Notes: a model not told the origin generated them from the letters alone. Shown: positions 24,153 to 36,495, numbered from the stretch's first letter. The stretch: DNA of 64,000 nucleotides from Pictodentalium vernedei (GCA_031216915.1 CM062296.1:669370753-669434752), one strand, 5' to 3'. Made by a program: numbers and translations.

Positions 24153-24724
24153 GCTTTCTGTAGATAGGTTCATTGAATAAGGTTTCCATTTTTGCGCTCG
24201 TGGTCGTTGCACGACAAAGCAGAAATGACTCATTAGTAATGGAGTGTTCAGTGATTATTTTAGTTAAGGAGAATGGATGACGTGGTTTCGAATTTTTTCT
24301 TTCATGGCCCATGTCACTTCTGGAGAATCTGCACCGTCAAGACAATTCTCAAAATTCTTATGTTCCCTCCAAGTAAAACAAAACTCACGAAAAGTGTAGA
24401 TTTTGCCTCGCTGCATGTAGATTTCATGAACCAATGGTGTAGAACTGGTACCTGCAGATTCGGTAAAGGTTAATACACGAGAAACAGACTGTTAGCTGGC
24501 CGAATGAACTGGACTGACAGTATTATCAAACTTAACCCACTTTACATTGAATTGTTACTTTGATGCGAAATATGTGAAGTAATTTAATCTCATTGGAAAG
24601 GGGACAGAAATTGAAAATGTAAACAGTTTGATTGATGATTTATTGTTCAGGATAACTGATCGAAGAAAACAATTCGGCTAAAGTAAAGGTAAACACTCCG
24701 CTTGAGCAGGCAGAATTATATAGT
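24153..24724. other. Non-coding, nothing recognised
   Basis: No gene recognised. Confidence 0.45.
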
Positions 24725-24897
24725 AACATGATTTTCGAGGGCGTTGGGCTCAATTACTGGACAGCCATCTGCGATTATCAGCTCAGTAATCATTAGTGGC
24801 CTGAGGCGATAGCCTCTGGCCGATAATGGGTCTCGGGCTGGTAATCCCAGATGGAAGTCCAGTAATGGAGACAAACGACGCCTGGGAAAATCATGTT
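24725..24897. repeat. 173-bp imperfect inverted repeat
   Basis: AACATGATTTTC...TTACTGGACAGCCATCTG pairs with CAGATGGAAGTCCAGTAA...GAAAATCATGTT, and the interior pairs CATTAGTGGCCTGAGGC with CTCTGGCCGATAATGG. Probably a foldback MITE. Confidence 0.75.
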
Positions 24898-25345
24898 ATT
24901 ATTATTATCAATACTTGGAAATTATAAGAACAATTTTCGACCCTTTTAGATTTATATTATTTCGCGAAAAGAATCAATGTGAAACACTATTTATTAAGCA
25001 ATTGGCAGAACACTTTATCTTTAGGGAAACCTAAGCAGATTTCCAGGAAGATGAAATGACGTTATGAGCATAGCGTCAGCGCGTGCTGGTCGGTCTATGG
25101 ACGCTAATAACTAAAAATAGCCATTAACGACCGACTGAGCTTTACAATATTTGTTTCAAGTTTATTCTGCTCCCTTTCTGCTGTGTAAATTAGTATTAGC
25201 ATGAAGGTAGCGCACAATGAATAATAATGTTTGTTTTTGTTTGTACTAAGGCAATAACCGGGTATTATTTAAAATGAGGCCAAATTATTGTTCTGATAAT
25301 GCCCAGTTATTGTTAAAATAATACACATTCATTGTTCGCGGTGGT
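24898..25345. other. Non-coding, nothing recognised
   Basis: No gene recognised. Confidence 0.45.
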
Positions 25346-26801
25346 TGTCGGAAATCGGGCGTTGTCGTCGCTGGGAGAAATAGCTTCAGGCCGCGTACTC
25401 AGCCAAAACTCAAGGAGTGTGGGATGAATCCGCGCGTGAACGTATGTCTCATCGTGACGAACCCGTCCGTTTCGTTTTTGCTGGAGTGGTTCGTATCCTG
25501 AAGGGGTCAATGACTTTTCCTCAAAAAACATAAATCAACAGGGGTTCACTGAAATTAACAATTTTAATACAAAGAGAGAAAAAATATAATAATTTTAACT
25601 GACATAAAATCCAGTAAATAAAACAGACGTAAATCACACCCCACCAACACAGTTTATGAGTCACTTTGCGGTTCCGTGTAGTCTTTTGTTACTGGTTGTT
25701 CCTTCCTTGTCGTTGATGTTTGGTCCTCTCGGCTCAATGTAGTGTATTGTCTTTGCATACAACTGGAACTTCGCTATTTCACCACCATCGCATGGCCACT
25801 GACGTATTGTCACTTTATTGGACGCCTTTCCTCCAACATGTGACGGAATATCACTCTACCATTGCCGTTACCAGCCCACTATTGTATCGTCACTTGACTA
25901 GACGCTTTTCACTCAAGCAGTCGCCACTAGGGGGTTAAGTGCCCCCCCTCTATTTATCTCAGAATAATGTTCATACAGACAAGGCCTACTCTGCCTACGT
26001 ATGGCTTGCCTTCTACAGCAGATAATACCGTTTACCTGAATACCAACATTCGTGAGCTCCTTGAGCTCGTACTTCCTACTTATGACCCAACACTCATATA
26101 TGGCCACCGACTTGGCCCGTGACTGTTCCTACTCTATATATGAGCTCTGTTGCTCCCCTTACATTACAACGTGTCTATACATTCGCACCGATACGGCACC
26201 TCCTCCAGCCTATAGCATGGGACACTCCCGGTGCATCGCCTACGACCCACAGTCTTACACACTTTGAGACTGGAATGAATTTTCCGAGAAGACACCCAAC
26301 TCTTATTCTTTAGCAAGGACATTATTTCCCACTTGAATTGCTTCTCTTGAACTTGGCCGCTATAGATCTGCCTTAATTTAAAATTCTCTTTCAAATGCTT
26401 TGAAAGTCTCGAATTTTCGATACTGACATTCGATGACAGGCCAGATACGCAACCTGGGTGTGTGTCCAGAACATGTGCGATGTGCTATTTTTTACAACAA
26501 TTACCTATCAGCTGGACATAATTACACAGACAGTGACTGCAGGAGAACACAGGCTTTTACTTTAACATTTTACCAGGCATCCCATTATGTCGTTAAACAG
26601 AAACGCGGTTGTGGACATAAAATTGCATGCTTAATTAGCAGACCATGAATCATTGCTGGTTTGCTTAAGTGACAACTCGGTTTGTCAGAGTCCGTCATCC
26701 AGACCCACATTCTTATGCCTTTCGCCCGAGCGAGAAAAATTATCAAAAATATATACACCTTTAAAACAACAAAACCGCAACTTTAAGCTATCACCTTGAC
26801 A
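25346..26801 (-). mobile_element. LTR, complete, minus strand (candidate 3' LTR)
   Basis: Read on the minus strand it begins TGTCAAGGTGATAGC and ends TTTCCGACA, the TG...CA form of LTRs, 1456 bp. It matches 5111-6090 and 43125-44537 over its 5' part and 27987-28440 over its 3' part. On the minus strand TATAGAGGGT, a weak polypurine-like tract, precedes it. The immediate flanks show no 5-bp duplication. Confidence 0.6.
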
Positions 26802-27986
26802 ACCCTCTATAAAAGGGGCACCTCTCAGTTGTTCCAAATAAACGAAGGGGATAGCATTCACGTGTATTCACTCTCACACTTCTCCTCAACTATTCCATCA
26901 ATGCACACATAATTTTCACACACACAGTCATAGACATGCGTACACCAACGCGCACCACAAATAACCCCCCCAGTACTGCGACTTGATTCCACAATTGGAA
27001 CACATGAGCCTGTCCACATCCCACATTAACTCGCGCGCACACTTCCACTGGCGCACGATAAGAGTTGGTCCGTTGGAACACAAGCAGCCAAGGTCTCCCT
27101 TAAACACATACTCTTTCTCCATCGCAAAATTTAGACAAAAAACTATTGGCTAGGGGAATTCACCATGACCCAAGCCAGCCGATGTACTCCTTGCCCCAAC
27201 TCCTATCACCTCATTACCTTGCCCCCTCCTGGGATAGGGTGCCCCGCCCGGCTCATGCTCGTCAGCGGGTCACGTGCCCTGTTAGGCACTACCTTTAAAT
27301 ATTCCCATGTGTGGTGGGACCCTTACCAACCCTTGGAGAGCCCCTCAGTCTCCGCCAACTATTCTTTGGACCCACTCATCTTCACGCCCAACACCTACAG
27401 GCTCCCATGTAATGCCTGCCGTGCCAGAGTTCACTTCCCCAGATGCAACGCTCTGTTGATTGACTCCTGCCAATCCTTCTTTGGGTGCCCAACTCAAAGT
27501 ACCAGGGCCCCTCCTCACTCTGCCTTCATGATGCCCTTGTGTGACTACCCCGGCCACTTCTTGCGGCCTCTTCTGGCCTAATGTACCTCCCCTGCCGATC
27601 GCGTGGGTTTGGTGTCTTTTGTATTTTGGCATCTCCGCAAAAATCTTGCGTGGTAAACCACTCCACATCCGTCTATGTCTACTCGGTAATAACTGCTGTC
27701 CATTACTTTTATTAAGCTCAAAGGGTTAATTATTCATATCCTACTCTGCGTCCTATTATTACACGAGAATTTCCACCATCGTTATAGTTCAATTCGCCGA
27801 TCGAATTGAAGAGCTAATCTAACCAATGATTAACCCCTACACAACTTTTTAAAAACTATCAAAATTTCATTGCGGTAACCTGTATGGACATTATAACTAA
27901 TACAAGTATTAAAATTGTCATTCAGTGATCCTGTTGATTTTGAACTTTTCAATTGTTACCTTTTAGATCATGGCAGCCTCGCCAGA
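26802..27986 (-). mobile_element. Candidate internal region of an LTR element, no gag/pol
   Basis: Lies between two same-orientation LTR copies. On the minus strand TGGCGAGGCTGCCATGA (27985-27969) sits 2 bp after the upstream LTR copy, where a primer-binding site would be. No protease, reverse transcriptase or integrase motif is visible. Frames at 27165-27581 (plus, 138 codons, Pro/Cys-rich) and 27345-27668 (minus) are unrecognised. If the structure holds, this is a non-autonomous or internally deleted element. Confidence 0.4.
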
Positions 27987-28440
27987 TGTCGGAAACCGGG
28001 CGTTGTCGTGGGTGGGAGAAATAGATTCACGCCGCGTACTCAGCCAAAACTCAAGGAGAGTCGGATGAATCCGTGTGTGAACGTATGTCGCACCGTGACG
28101 AACCCGTCCGTTTCGTTTTTGTTGGGGTGGTTCTTATCCTGAAGTGGTGAATGACTTTTCCTTCAAAAGCATAAATCAACAGGGGTTCACTGAAGTTAAC
28201 AATTTTAATACAAAGAGAAAGAAATATATATAATAATTTGTAACTCACAGAAAATCCAGTGAATAAAACAAACGTCAATCACACCCCACCCACACAGTTT
28301 TTGAGTCACTTTGCGGGCCCGCGTTCTATGTTGTCACTGGTTGCTCCTTCCTTGACGCTGGTGTTTGATGTTCTCGGCTCAATGTAGTGTCTTTGACCTC
28401 TGGTCGCCTTTGCATGCAACAGGAACTTCGCTATATCATT
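27987..28440 (-). mobile_element. LTR, truncated, minus strand (candidate 5' LTR)
   Basis: Matches 25346-25800 of the complete LTR (GGAAACCGGGCGTTGTCG, GCCGCGTACTCAGCCAAAAC, CGAACCCGTCCGTTTCGTTT). The part that would hold the LTR start is absent, so its outer end is lost. Confidence 0.65.
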
Positions 28441-28884
28441 GCCATCGAATTGAATTTAAAAATAGGCAATGGACTATTTAAGCTACTGGTCCCAGACCCT
28501 ACCAGCGTCTGATTCGTTCAAGAATTTGACTGGAGGCTTGAGAGCGTGCCTGTGTGTTTGAGCTGTCACTTTATATTGCCTTTTGACAGTCTGTGCTGCA
28601 TCAAGGTCGAAGTTCCGAAACACTTCCTTTTTAAAAATAAAAAGTTGAGTTTTCATTCTTTATGGCCAAAAGAACCTTCAGTACATGTGTAGCTTTAAGA
28701 TGACTATGATTTTCTTTTATTTTTTTCACTCTAAAGTCAGCTGGGTTAAAAATCAAGCCAAATCAACTGGGTTGAATGAATATAAACCCAAGGGAGCTGA
28801 CATAAAAGAAACCATCAGGGTTCAAACGGTTAATCTCAAAATTCTTAATATTCGTCGCAATTTTTTCTTGTCTTCTAATTTACA
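28441..28884. other. Non-coding, nothing recognised
   Basis: Includes GGGTTCAAACGGTTAAT at about 28816-28832, a possible weak end of a family-A-like MITE. Confidence 0.4.
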
Positions 28885-28980
28885 ACGTTACTTATTCCAT
28901 TTCCTTATTCGACATTCGTTATCAACCGATTAAATCGGTTGATAACAAATGTCGAAAAAGGAACTGAGAATACGTAGCGG
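28885..28980. repeat. 96-bp hairpin
   Basis: CGACATTCGTTATCAACCGA and its inverse meet at GATTAAATC; the arms continue imperfectly to ACGTTACTTATTCC / GAGAATACGTAG. Confidence 0.8.
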
Positions 28981-29523
28981 TTGTCACCCATCCCCTATCA
29001 TCCATCAGGAAATTCAGAAGTTCATAAAAATTCCATTCTTTGGTATTTACCAAAAAATATACGACACCTCTTCAATCCTGACTTTGTCGTCTGCGGGATA
29101 ATCTTTTTGTTCCAAAATATAGGCCTCATGCATGTGAAAAATGGGCTTAGAAGTGCTTTTGGGGATAGGAGATTGTCTTGTAACTTCGCATTTATCTGGA
29201 TTTTGTCTTTGTACTGACATTTCTGTTATTTCGACCGCATTTCGTCACGATAAAATTGTCATGATTCACATCACACCTGCAAGAGTAACTTTTAAATTAG
29301 CCCAGTAATAACGCATGATTGTGTGACAAATTCGCACCTCTGGCAAATCTAATAGAAAATTTGCAAGCAACTTGCGTTTGGATGTGAGGCCACTTTTGGA
29401 AGTACAGTTCACGGAAGTCTGTCGTCTGCACTTTGAAGGGACTGTAACACGCGTCATCATCAGAATCTGTAGAAGCTTTTATGGTCTCGAGAAAGGTCTC
29501 TCTTCATTTAATTTTGATGTTTG
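28981..29523. other. Non-coding, nothing recognised
   Basis: No gene recognised. Confidence 0.45.
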
Positions 29524-29770
29524 TTAACCCTTTATCCAATGCAGACGATATCAACATTTATTATTTTAAATATTATTTTTCCACTTAAAAAAAATATCAA
29601 ACAAACAGTATCATGCCACTCTCATTGGAACGAACCACTCGAGCACGTTCCAATGAGGGGGCCACATGATATGATTTTGCTGACAATTTTTGAAAAATAA
29701 AACTTTTTTCAACTTCTAAATTTGCATACTACGCAGGTAGGTGCAGCCGATTCGTTAGGTAAAGGGTTAA
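29524..29770 (+). mobile_element. MITE family B copy
   Basis: TTAACCCTTTATCCAATG at the left, CGTTAGGTAAAGGGTTAA at the right, TTAA both ends. The central palindrome CATTGGAACGA...CGTTCCAATG carries a diverged middle (ACCACTCGAGCA). Confidence 0.8.
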
Positions 29771-30304
29771 AAATGGATGCCCAAAAGAAACAATATCAAT
29801 CATTCTATCTGACAACTAGCTCTGACTTTTAGCGAAAACATATCGCCATGAGTAACTTCTAGAGACACTTCTGAGATAGTTTGGACGATCTTATGGATAA
29901 TTTCATATGACGTCATAGTCGCAGTGCACGACGACTGTTGCTGTTGCGCGTGTTGCCAAGTAACCCGCTTAACCGTCCATGTTGAGACGTAATTACCATG
30001 GTGATACGCATTATTAGTGCACGAGCACATCACGTGTTGTTTGTGTGATGTTCCCGTCGCCGGGTTTGGTTAATGTGGGAAGCCATCCTAGAGTTTTATG
30101 TTGGTATGGAATTGCAATGGGTAAGATGAAGTGCTTAGACTAAAAAAGTGGTTTGATTCTCAGGTAATCCCTCACTGAATTTGAACCTCCTCATTGGACA
30201 TTTTATTGCCTTTCAGTGTTTTCCAATATTAGTACAAACTCAGGGAGATCCGAAAATTTTTACATTTTTTGACTGATGCATATTTTTTACTTGCGTCTCC
30301 AATG
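29771..30304. other. Non-coding, nothing recognised
   Basis: No gene recognised. Confidence 0.45.
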
Positions 30305-30374
30305 TTTGCCTTGTTACAATTTATGGGAGAGTGCCTATAGGCACTCTCCCATAAATTGATTGTAACGAGGCAAA
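30305..30374. repeat. 70-bp palindrome
   Basis: Arms TTTGCCTTGTTACAATTTAT and inverse, centred on GCCTATAGGC near 30337; nearly perfect except for a short insertion in the right arm. Confidence 0.85.
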
Positions 30375-32426
30375 TCTCCATAGATTAAGTACTTTTACTT
30401 CAAAGATAATACGAAGAGCATAGAAAGAATATGGAGCCATTGATTTGCAGTATCTACAGTTTGCTTTTAGAGGAATGTTTTATTTTTCAAATTAAGAATG
30501 AATTTATTTGTATAAATATGCACTATATTTTTCTGTGTGTAAAAAGGCAGCCGAAATCCTTTCCATGTTTGCTCACTTTTTGCAAAATAAAAGTAAAAAT
30601 TAAAAATAAAACCCTCCCTCCCTCCCTCACTGATTTGAAAAAAATGCCTGAGAATTAATTAATTTATTTTGTGTGGCCTTATATACTCGAGTTATTGAGA
30701 ACTGTTTATTGACGCGAAATGCCGTTACAATAGAGTAATGGTGATTTGTACAACTTTCAGTATCTTTTAGCAGAAGGAACACCTATTAGCTCTATTCGCC
30801 TGCCCCCAAATCTTATTTTGTACCAGTCTAAGTGTTCGATGTCCTTATATGGTTGGTCAAGGGTGCTCCATTCTTCTGAAGTGAACGATGGAAGAGAAGA
30901 AGAGATTTTACCTTGGAACAGATTTAATGTTTTGCCACTATTTTTCGTTTTCTTTTCTTTGATGTTGACTGACTGAATCAATCAATAAGCCTCTGTCCCT
31001 CACAAATGTCAAGACAAATTGAGCAACATATAGTTGTCCCCCTTGTCCAAATCCAAGTCTTAGTCGGTACCAATCAATTGATTGGGCTCAGAATCATCGT
31101 TGGGGCAACTCCCGGTTCGTACGACTAGACATCCAATCGAAAACACACAACACACTCTCATTTTGTTGAAGTCATTCGTCCCAATACCAACGCTGTAGTA
31201 CTCTTAAAATGCGACCCAGTTAACTGAAATGAATGGCGGAAGCGCTCCTCCAGCTGCACATGCGTACTAACTAAGGCCAGGTATCACGATGACAATAAGG
31301 TGACAACCTGGCTGCATGGGTTCCCATAACAACACATATGAAATCCACCATGACTTGAGGTATGACGTCACTTCCGAGATCATGCACCAAGGCAATCAAA
31401 ATCAGAAAAAATATATGCCATATATCATCGTGAAAATAAAAAGAAGTCGGACAAAATCTTTGGAGGTGATTGAATAGTGGTTGCACTGTTGCCCTACCTT
31501 TCATCCATGCCATTTGTACAGACGGGAAACAATAGGCCCATTGTGTACAATAGTCCATATCAGACAGGGGCGGAACTACGAAGAGGGGTGGTTGGCATCC
31601 CTAAAATTCTCGCTGCCCCCCCCCCCCCCCGCCCCCCCAACCCAACATTGCGATATGCAACTTTTACACAACAATGATTCCCAAAACGGTCTCCAACATA
31701 GGGGTTCGATACGCTAGAAATGCCTCAGATTTGCTCTTAGAGCACAACATTTGGCAACATTTTCTCAGGGGTGGACCTAGTCCTAACTAGGAACCTTGGG
31801 TCGTTGCCTTCTAATCCCACTTCCTTTCAGGGATGTGGCAGGATGGGGTCACGATCGGAGGGTTCTAGTTAGGAGGCCCCTGAAACCCCACACAACGGCC
31901 ATTCAACTGTCATCTTTGTCCCCCTTCCCAACAAAAATGGCTACGATTCTCATATTATATGTCAAAATAGTGGTAACACTGCCATGACAAATTTTGATTG
32001 TAGCGAATAAGCCTGAGACAGATTTAATCACCGTGCTCACATTTAGTCTCATGCACGGCTCTTCAAACAAATGAATTATTAGAGAAATACCGAGGCGAGT
32101 CTTGTCTGTAATAACCAGCTTTGTTTTGTCAGTTAATCAATCGAAATAATAATTATCTTCGAGACTACAATAGTTAGGATTAGTTACTATAAATCACACT
32201 ACAAACGGTGGATCGGCTAAATCTCCGGCGGAATAGCTTCACATTCAGGGTGAGCTGATTTATGTCCATCTAAATTTGAAACGCTGACAGTTCCCAGGCG
32301 TCGAGAGAAATGGAATGAACCCTGGAGCAGCGACAAACATTTTCTTCCAAACCACGCTGGATTGCCGTTAGCAATACATACATATTATCGCTACAGTGAA
32401 GTGATCTGGGTCGTTCTATCACGCCA
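30375..32426. other. Non-coding host DNA with poly-C tract
   Basis: No exon recognised. A C-run lies at 31616-31638. CAGGGGCGGAACTACG (31566) and CAGGGGTGGACCTAG (31766) resemble hAT transposon termini but point the same way, so no element is defined. Confidence 0.45.
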
Positions 32427-32622
32427 GTAGTATGTCAGGGGCTTTTGAGGGAAAGGTTGGGGGACCCCGGTGGGGAACCCCGTTGAAGGGAGAGCCAGAG
32501 GGGAAGTGAAGTAGTATGTCAGGGGCTTTTTAGGGAAAGTTTGGGGGACCCCGGTGGGGGACCCCGCAGGGGACCGTTGAAGGGAGAGCCAACCTTTCCC
32601 TAAAAAGCCCCTGGCATACTAC
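32427..32622. repeat. Tandem plus inverted repeat, 196 bp
   Basis: Two direct copies of an ~80-bp GC-rich unit (AGTAGTATGTCAGGGGCTTT...GTTGAAGGGAGAGCC) are followed by the inverse of the unit start (CCCTAAAAAGCCCCTGGCAT). Probably a foldback element with an internal duplication. Confidence 0.8.
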
Positions 32623-34121
32623 TCACGCCCAGTTGAGGAGGTCAGATCTCCGGACCAAACGTCAACTAGTTTGACCCTGCGATCTGACCGCCTCAACAAG
32701 ATGTGATGCGACGGCCCAGATCTCTTCACTGTTGCGATAAAAGGTTTATCATATGACTTATAGTTCAACATCGCCTGCCAACGCTAGCATTAACAATTCC
32801 CCCAACCTTTTTTGGTAAATTGGATTGAAGTTAAAAAGAACTATTTTTGTTTACACCTATTTTTGTAACAGGTGCACACTTCCGCGGAATTCCCCGCGAC
32901 GCGCATGAATATGATAAAAAAAATATCGCGAATACGAAAAAAAAACCCGGACCGCCGTTCGAGTGCACCCATTCCAGCTCTGAGTAAAGTACTCTCTGCG
33001 AACGGAATAGCTAATTATAAAAATTCGAACTCCCCCGTAAATTGTCCGTCATACTATAGTGATGCGGAATCGGATTCCAAACTGTGGATTTTCCGTGGAC
33101 CAGGAAAAGATTGTCAAACTGTATAGTGATATTTAGCGATGAAATTAGATTGTCATATAATAAAAAAATGTTTTCAGCTCAAGCTTAAAGATGAGGTGCC
33201 AACACTGGTAGCGCCAGATTTGTGTTTAGAGCAGGGCAAGTTAGAAACAGGCTCTCTATCGGAGAGGTGGGTGGGTGGGTTTGTTAGTTTATCTAACTCA
33301 TTCACCAAAATCGAATAGAAGCTTGCAAAACAATTTCAGGAAAAACTAAAACTTTTAATTTCTGGCCTCAGAAACAAAGCTTATGACTTCTCAATCCAAA
33401 AAACAAGAAGCTCAGTAAGCTCGTTCCAGTTAGAGGCCATAAGCTATGTCTTAGATGCAATAATTCCCCCAAAATTTAAAAAAAAAAAGCTGTTTTTTGT
33501 GAACAAAGTTAGTCTGTTACCGTAGGTAACGGGATGCAAGTTAATACAACGGTCGCTTAGGGGGTGTCTACGTGATTTTTTGTGTGGGGTGGAGGTGGGT
33601 CAAACCATATTTAGGGAGATGACTTCCATAAGCTTATAGTTTACTGTTGAATCCTTTACATTTATTCTTGGATTCTGATGTTCTGTTACATTGTATACTA
33701 TTAATTTCATGAGTTGTTCCTTTTTATCTGTTTGTGTGATGTTTTCAGTTGCCACTTTCAGTAATAAATATTGTTTAAACTAAACTATATTTTATGGGGG
33801 AAAATGCACCCAACTTGCCCCTCCCAGGTTAAAATTGTCAAAATAGGTGTGCGTTAAATTTGCACTCAGCGGCAAGGTGATCAATTTTTTTACAGTTACG
33901 TCACCTTCAGTATCTGGCAAAACACCTATGCGTCGTGATAATCTCTACCACACCTACAACATAAGAGTTTTCTTCAATCGGGTACCTGTCGTTGTTTTAA
34001 CGATATTGAGTTGTATTTCTTCAGAGTGTGAAACTGAGAGAATCGGCGGGCAATCATCACTGAGACAGTTGATCGGTAGTAGGTGATAAAGGCCGATTCT
34101 AGACCACTTTTCCAAAAAACT
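32623..34121. other. Non-coding host DNA
   Basis: Holds a degraded family-B-like tract at about 33380-33460 (AAGCTCAGTAAGCTCGTTCC) and the AATAAATATTGTTTAAACTA tract at 33765. An 84-codon frame at 32872 is unrecognised. Confidence 0.45.
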
Positions 34122-34600
34122 GTACACGTACACGTACATGTACGTGTACCGCCATAGGGATTCAGTGTTAAATCGTGTACAGAGTGTAAAAAAATGTCGT
34201 TTTTGCATGGTGGTCAGTAGGTAATAAATGAGAGTTCAACCATCATCGTACATGTACGTGTACGTGTACATGTACACCTCCATAGGATTTAGTGTTAAAA
34301 TAGTGTACATGTACAAGATTTTTAACGTTTTTTAGGGTGCTTTAGAATCCCTTGAGAATTCAAACATCACTGATTGTATCCAAGAATGACAGAAAACGCA
34401 TGAAATTTTACGTACAGTACATGTTCCGTTTTGACTGAAATCGGCAAGTGAGTTTCCCCCATAGGATTCAGTGTTAAATTGCGAGCAAAAAAACGTTTTG
34501 AGAATTCTAACATCATCCTCTCGCCGATTCTAACAATCCGCGTCCGTACACGATTTTAACACTGAATCCTATGGGGGAAACTCGCTTGCGGATTTTAGGT
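34122..34600. repeat. Repeat cluster with CATAGGATTCAGTGTTAAA
   Basis: CATAGG(G)ATTCAGTGTTAAA occurs at about 34153, 34281 and 34460, and inverted at 34555-34575. The last two form a hairpin with GGGGGAAACTCGCTT arms (34446-34587). Two self-complementary CGTACATGTACGTG tracts lie at 34122-34149 and 34247-34277. Position suggests the terminal region of the Polinton, but no terminus is proven. Confidence 0.6.
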
Positions 34601-34840
34601 CTGAAATCGACTCGCGTGAAGAGGTGATGTTTGAATTCTCAAACCCACTGTCGCGTTTCTCGAAGTGAGACTGGCGCACGTTATTGCGAGATGATCTCGA
34701 TGAGCACTTGATGGAAATGTTTTGAACGAAGAGTGTTGTCGTCGGTGTGTTAGAAATTCGCGAGCCCGCTGTCACGTCTTCCTGAAGTAAAACTAACACA
34801 TGTTATCGTTATGATTGAATGAGGTTTTTTTGTTCAAAAA

Positions 34841-35014
34841 GAGTCGATTATGAATATGGTCTGTATTATAGACATTCATGTTTTCTCTTGATGAGACGGA
34901 TAGAAATTGAGTTTTGGAGGATATTGTTTTGAAGGAGTCGATCTGTAATAGATATTCGCGTTTTGTCTTGAATGAGATGAATAGAAATTGAGTTTCCGAG
35001 GATATTGTTCGAAG
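34841..35014. repeat. Two direct copies of an 80-94-bp repeat
   Basis: Unit starts GAGTCGAT and ends AGGATATTGTT(TT)GAAG; copies at 34841-34934 and 34935-35014. Lies upstream of the first Polinton gene. Confidence 0.7.
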
Positions 35015-35457
35015 AGGCAAACACTTAGTGGAATGTTTAAAACGCATTTTCCGCTCAATTAGGTTTTTGAGTGGTGAATTTTTAATATATTCATGATAGC
35101 AATCAGAGAGAGATGAAATAGGTTCTCAGCGTTAAAATTAGTTTTCAGTTGTGTGTTGAAACTGTTTAACAGTCATCAAAGGGATTCTCTCTTAATTCGA
35201 CACTAAGTGAATGGTTGTTTGATGTGTGAATGGTGATCTTTTGACAAAATGTAAATAACTACTGTCAAAATGCGTTAAATCAGAAACCGGTTTGTCATGT
35301 ACTGTTTAAACGTATTCTTAAACTTCACCAATTCGATTAACAGTCAGTTTATTATATTAAAGACGGAAAGATTTTTATTACTTAAAACACAAAAATATAA
35401 TTAAACATTTAATTTTGAAAATAATAAAAACAATTAAAACGAAAGACATTTTTACAG

Positions 35458-36351
35458 ATGGATCCTAGACATCGAGATCTAATTTTAGACGAGTATGAAC
35501 GTGCTAAGAAGAGCATTCAGTCTGCTGACAGAAGCAGACGTCTTGGTGAGATGGAACTCAAACGCGAAGCTACAAAAATATTTAAACCCGTGACGGAGGG
35601 TCAAGAGCGAAGCAGGAAGGAGATAGTCGAAGAATTGAGACCCATAAAGGAGAGTTTTTTGAGAATGGGTTCGTTGCCTCCTAGTTTTGGAAATCGATAT
35701 TCCGTTCAATCTACACCGGATTACGTTCCCACGGGAATTCAAACAGATATAAGCGAGAGCGACGATGCAGCTTCGACTATCACCACTAGTAGCGTCGCAT
35801 CGTCCGATGATGATAGCGGTAAGAGAGATCAGTCGTATGGAATTTATAAGGATTCTGAGGGTAGAACTTTTGTGGGAGACACAGAAGTAGAAATTGACGA
35901 TGATGAATTGATTGTGGGTTCGAATAAGTATAAAGTAACTGATGGTCTGCGCAGATTGCTCCTTTACGACAAGCCCGGCGATTACACGGAACAGGATTTC
36001 GATAATTACGGAGACATTCTGGTTCAGACCCACGCCATGAAGAGAAATAACGATGCTAGAGAGACGAGACCCAAAGCCAACAGAGGTTACAAGTGGACGA
36101 AAGTGGTGAAACCCATATGGGATATGAACAAGAAGTTCGTCGAATCGGTGACTGGCAAAGGGGTGAAAACCACTTTTCTTCCGAGCGATTCCGACGCTCT
36201 GTCTCAGAGATTGAGTTTGTTGATGGCGAGCAGACGGGCTGGTAACACGGGATTAGATAATCAGATAGTTGCTATATCTGACGAATTGTCAAGACAGAAG
36301 GTTTTGAATAAAAACCAGTATAAAAGGCTGATGAACGAATTGAAGGATTGA
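35458..36351 (+). CDS. Conserved Polinton-associated protein, function unknown
   Basis: 297 codons, intact, ATG in context CAGATGG after a long AT-rich leader. The first 65 residues are charged and likely helical. Residues about 90-125 are acidic and Ser/Thr-rich (disordered). Residues about 125-215 form a folded-looking middle part with EIDDDELIVGSNKYKVTDGL, and the C-terminal 60 residues (TTFLPSDSDALSQRLSLLMA, then AGNTG and a helical end) are the part I associate with a protein family common in animal Polinton-type elements. Its role is not established; a structural or virion-assembly role is only suggested by its place next to the small virion-type protein, ATPase and penton-like gene. 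Confidence 0.7.
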   Translation: MDPRHRDLILDEYERAKKSIQSADRSRRLGEMELKREATKIFKPVTEGQERSRKEIVEELRPIKESFLRMGSLPPSFGNRYSVQSTPDYVPTGIQTDISESDDAASTITTSSVASSDDDSGKRDQSYGIYKDSEGRTFVGDTEVEIDDDELIVGSNKYKVTDGLRRLLLYDKPGDYTEQDFDNYGDILVQTHAMKRNNDARETRPKANRGYKWTKVVKPIWDMNKKFVESVTGKGVKTTFLPSDSDALSQRLSLLMASRRAGNTGLDNQIVAISDELSRQKVLNKNQYKRLMNELKD

Positions 36352-36355
36352 TGTG

Positions 36356-36376
36356 TATATAATAAGTAGAGAGAAA
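36356..36376 (+). promoter_or_regulatory. Putative promoter, TATATA-AGAGA type
   Basis: TATATAATAAGTAGAGAGAAA lies about 140 bp upstream of the ATG at 36496 and resembles motifs ahead of six other genes of this element. Confidence 0.45.
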
Positions 36377-36495
36377 CAAACAAACAAACAAACAAAAAAT
36401 AAAACAGTAAATTCTTACACTAGAATAATAAAAGTATTTAAAAACAACAAAACGATTTACCAGTGAAAAAAACAAAATATATCATAAAAAAAAAT

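Noticed and set aside
27165-27581. 138-codon frame as a gene
   Set aside because: No recognisable domain, no codon or homology support, overlaps minus-strand frames, and lies within a candidate LTR interior.
31566-31780. hAT transposon between two CAGGGG(C/T)GGA motifs
   Set aside because: The motifs are in direct, not inverted, orientation and no 8-bp duplication is visible.
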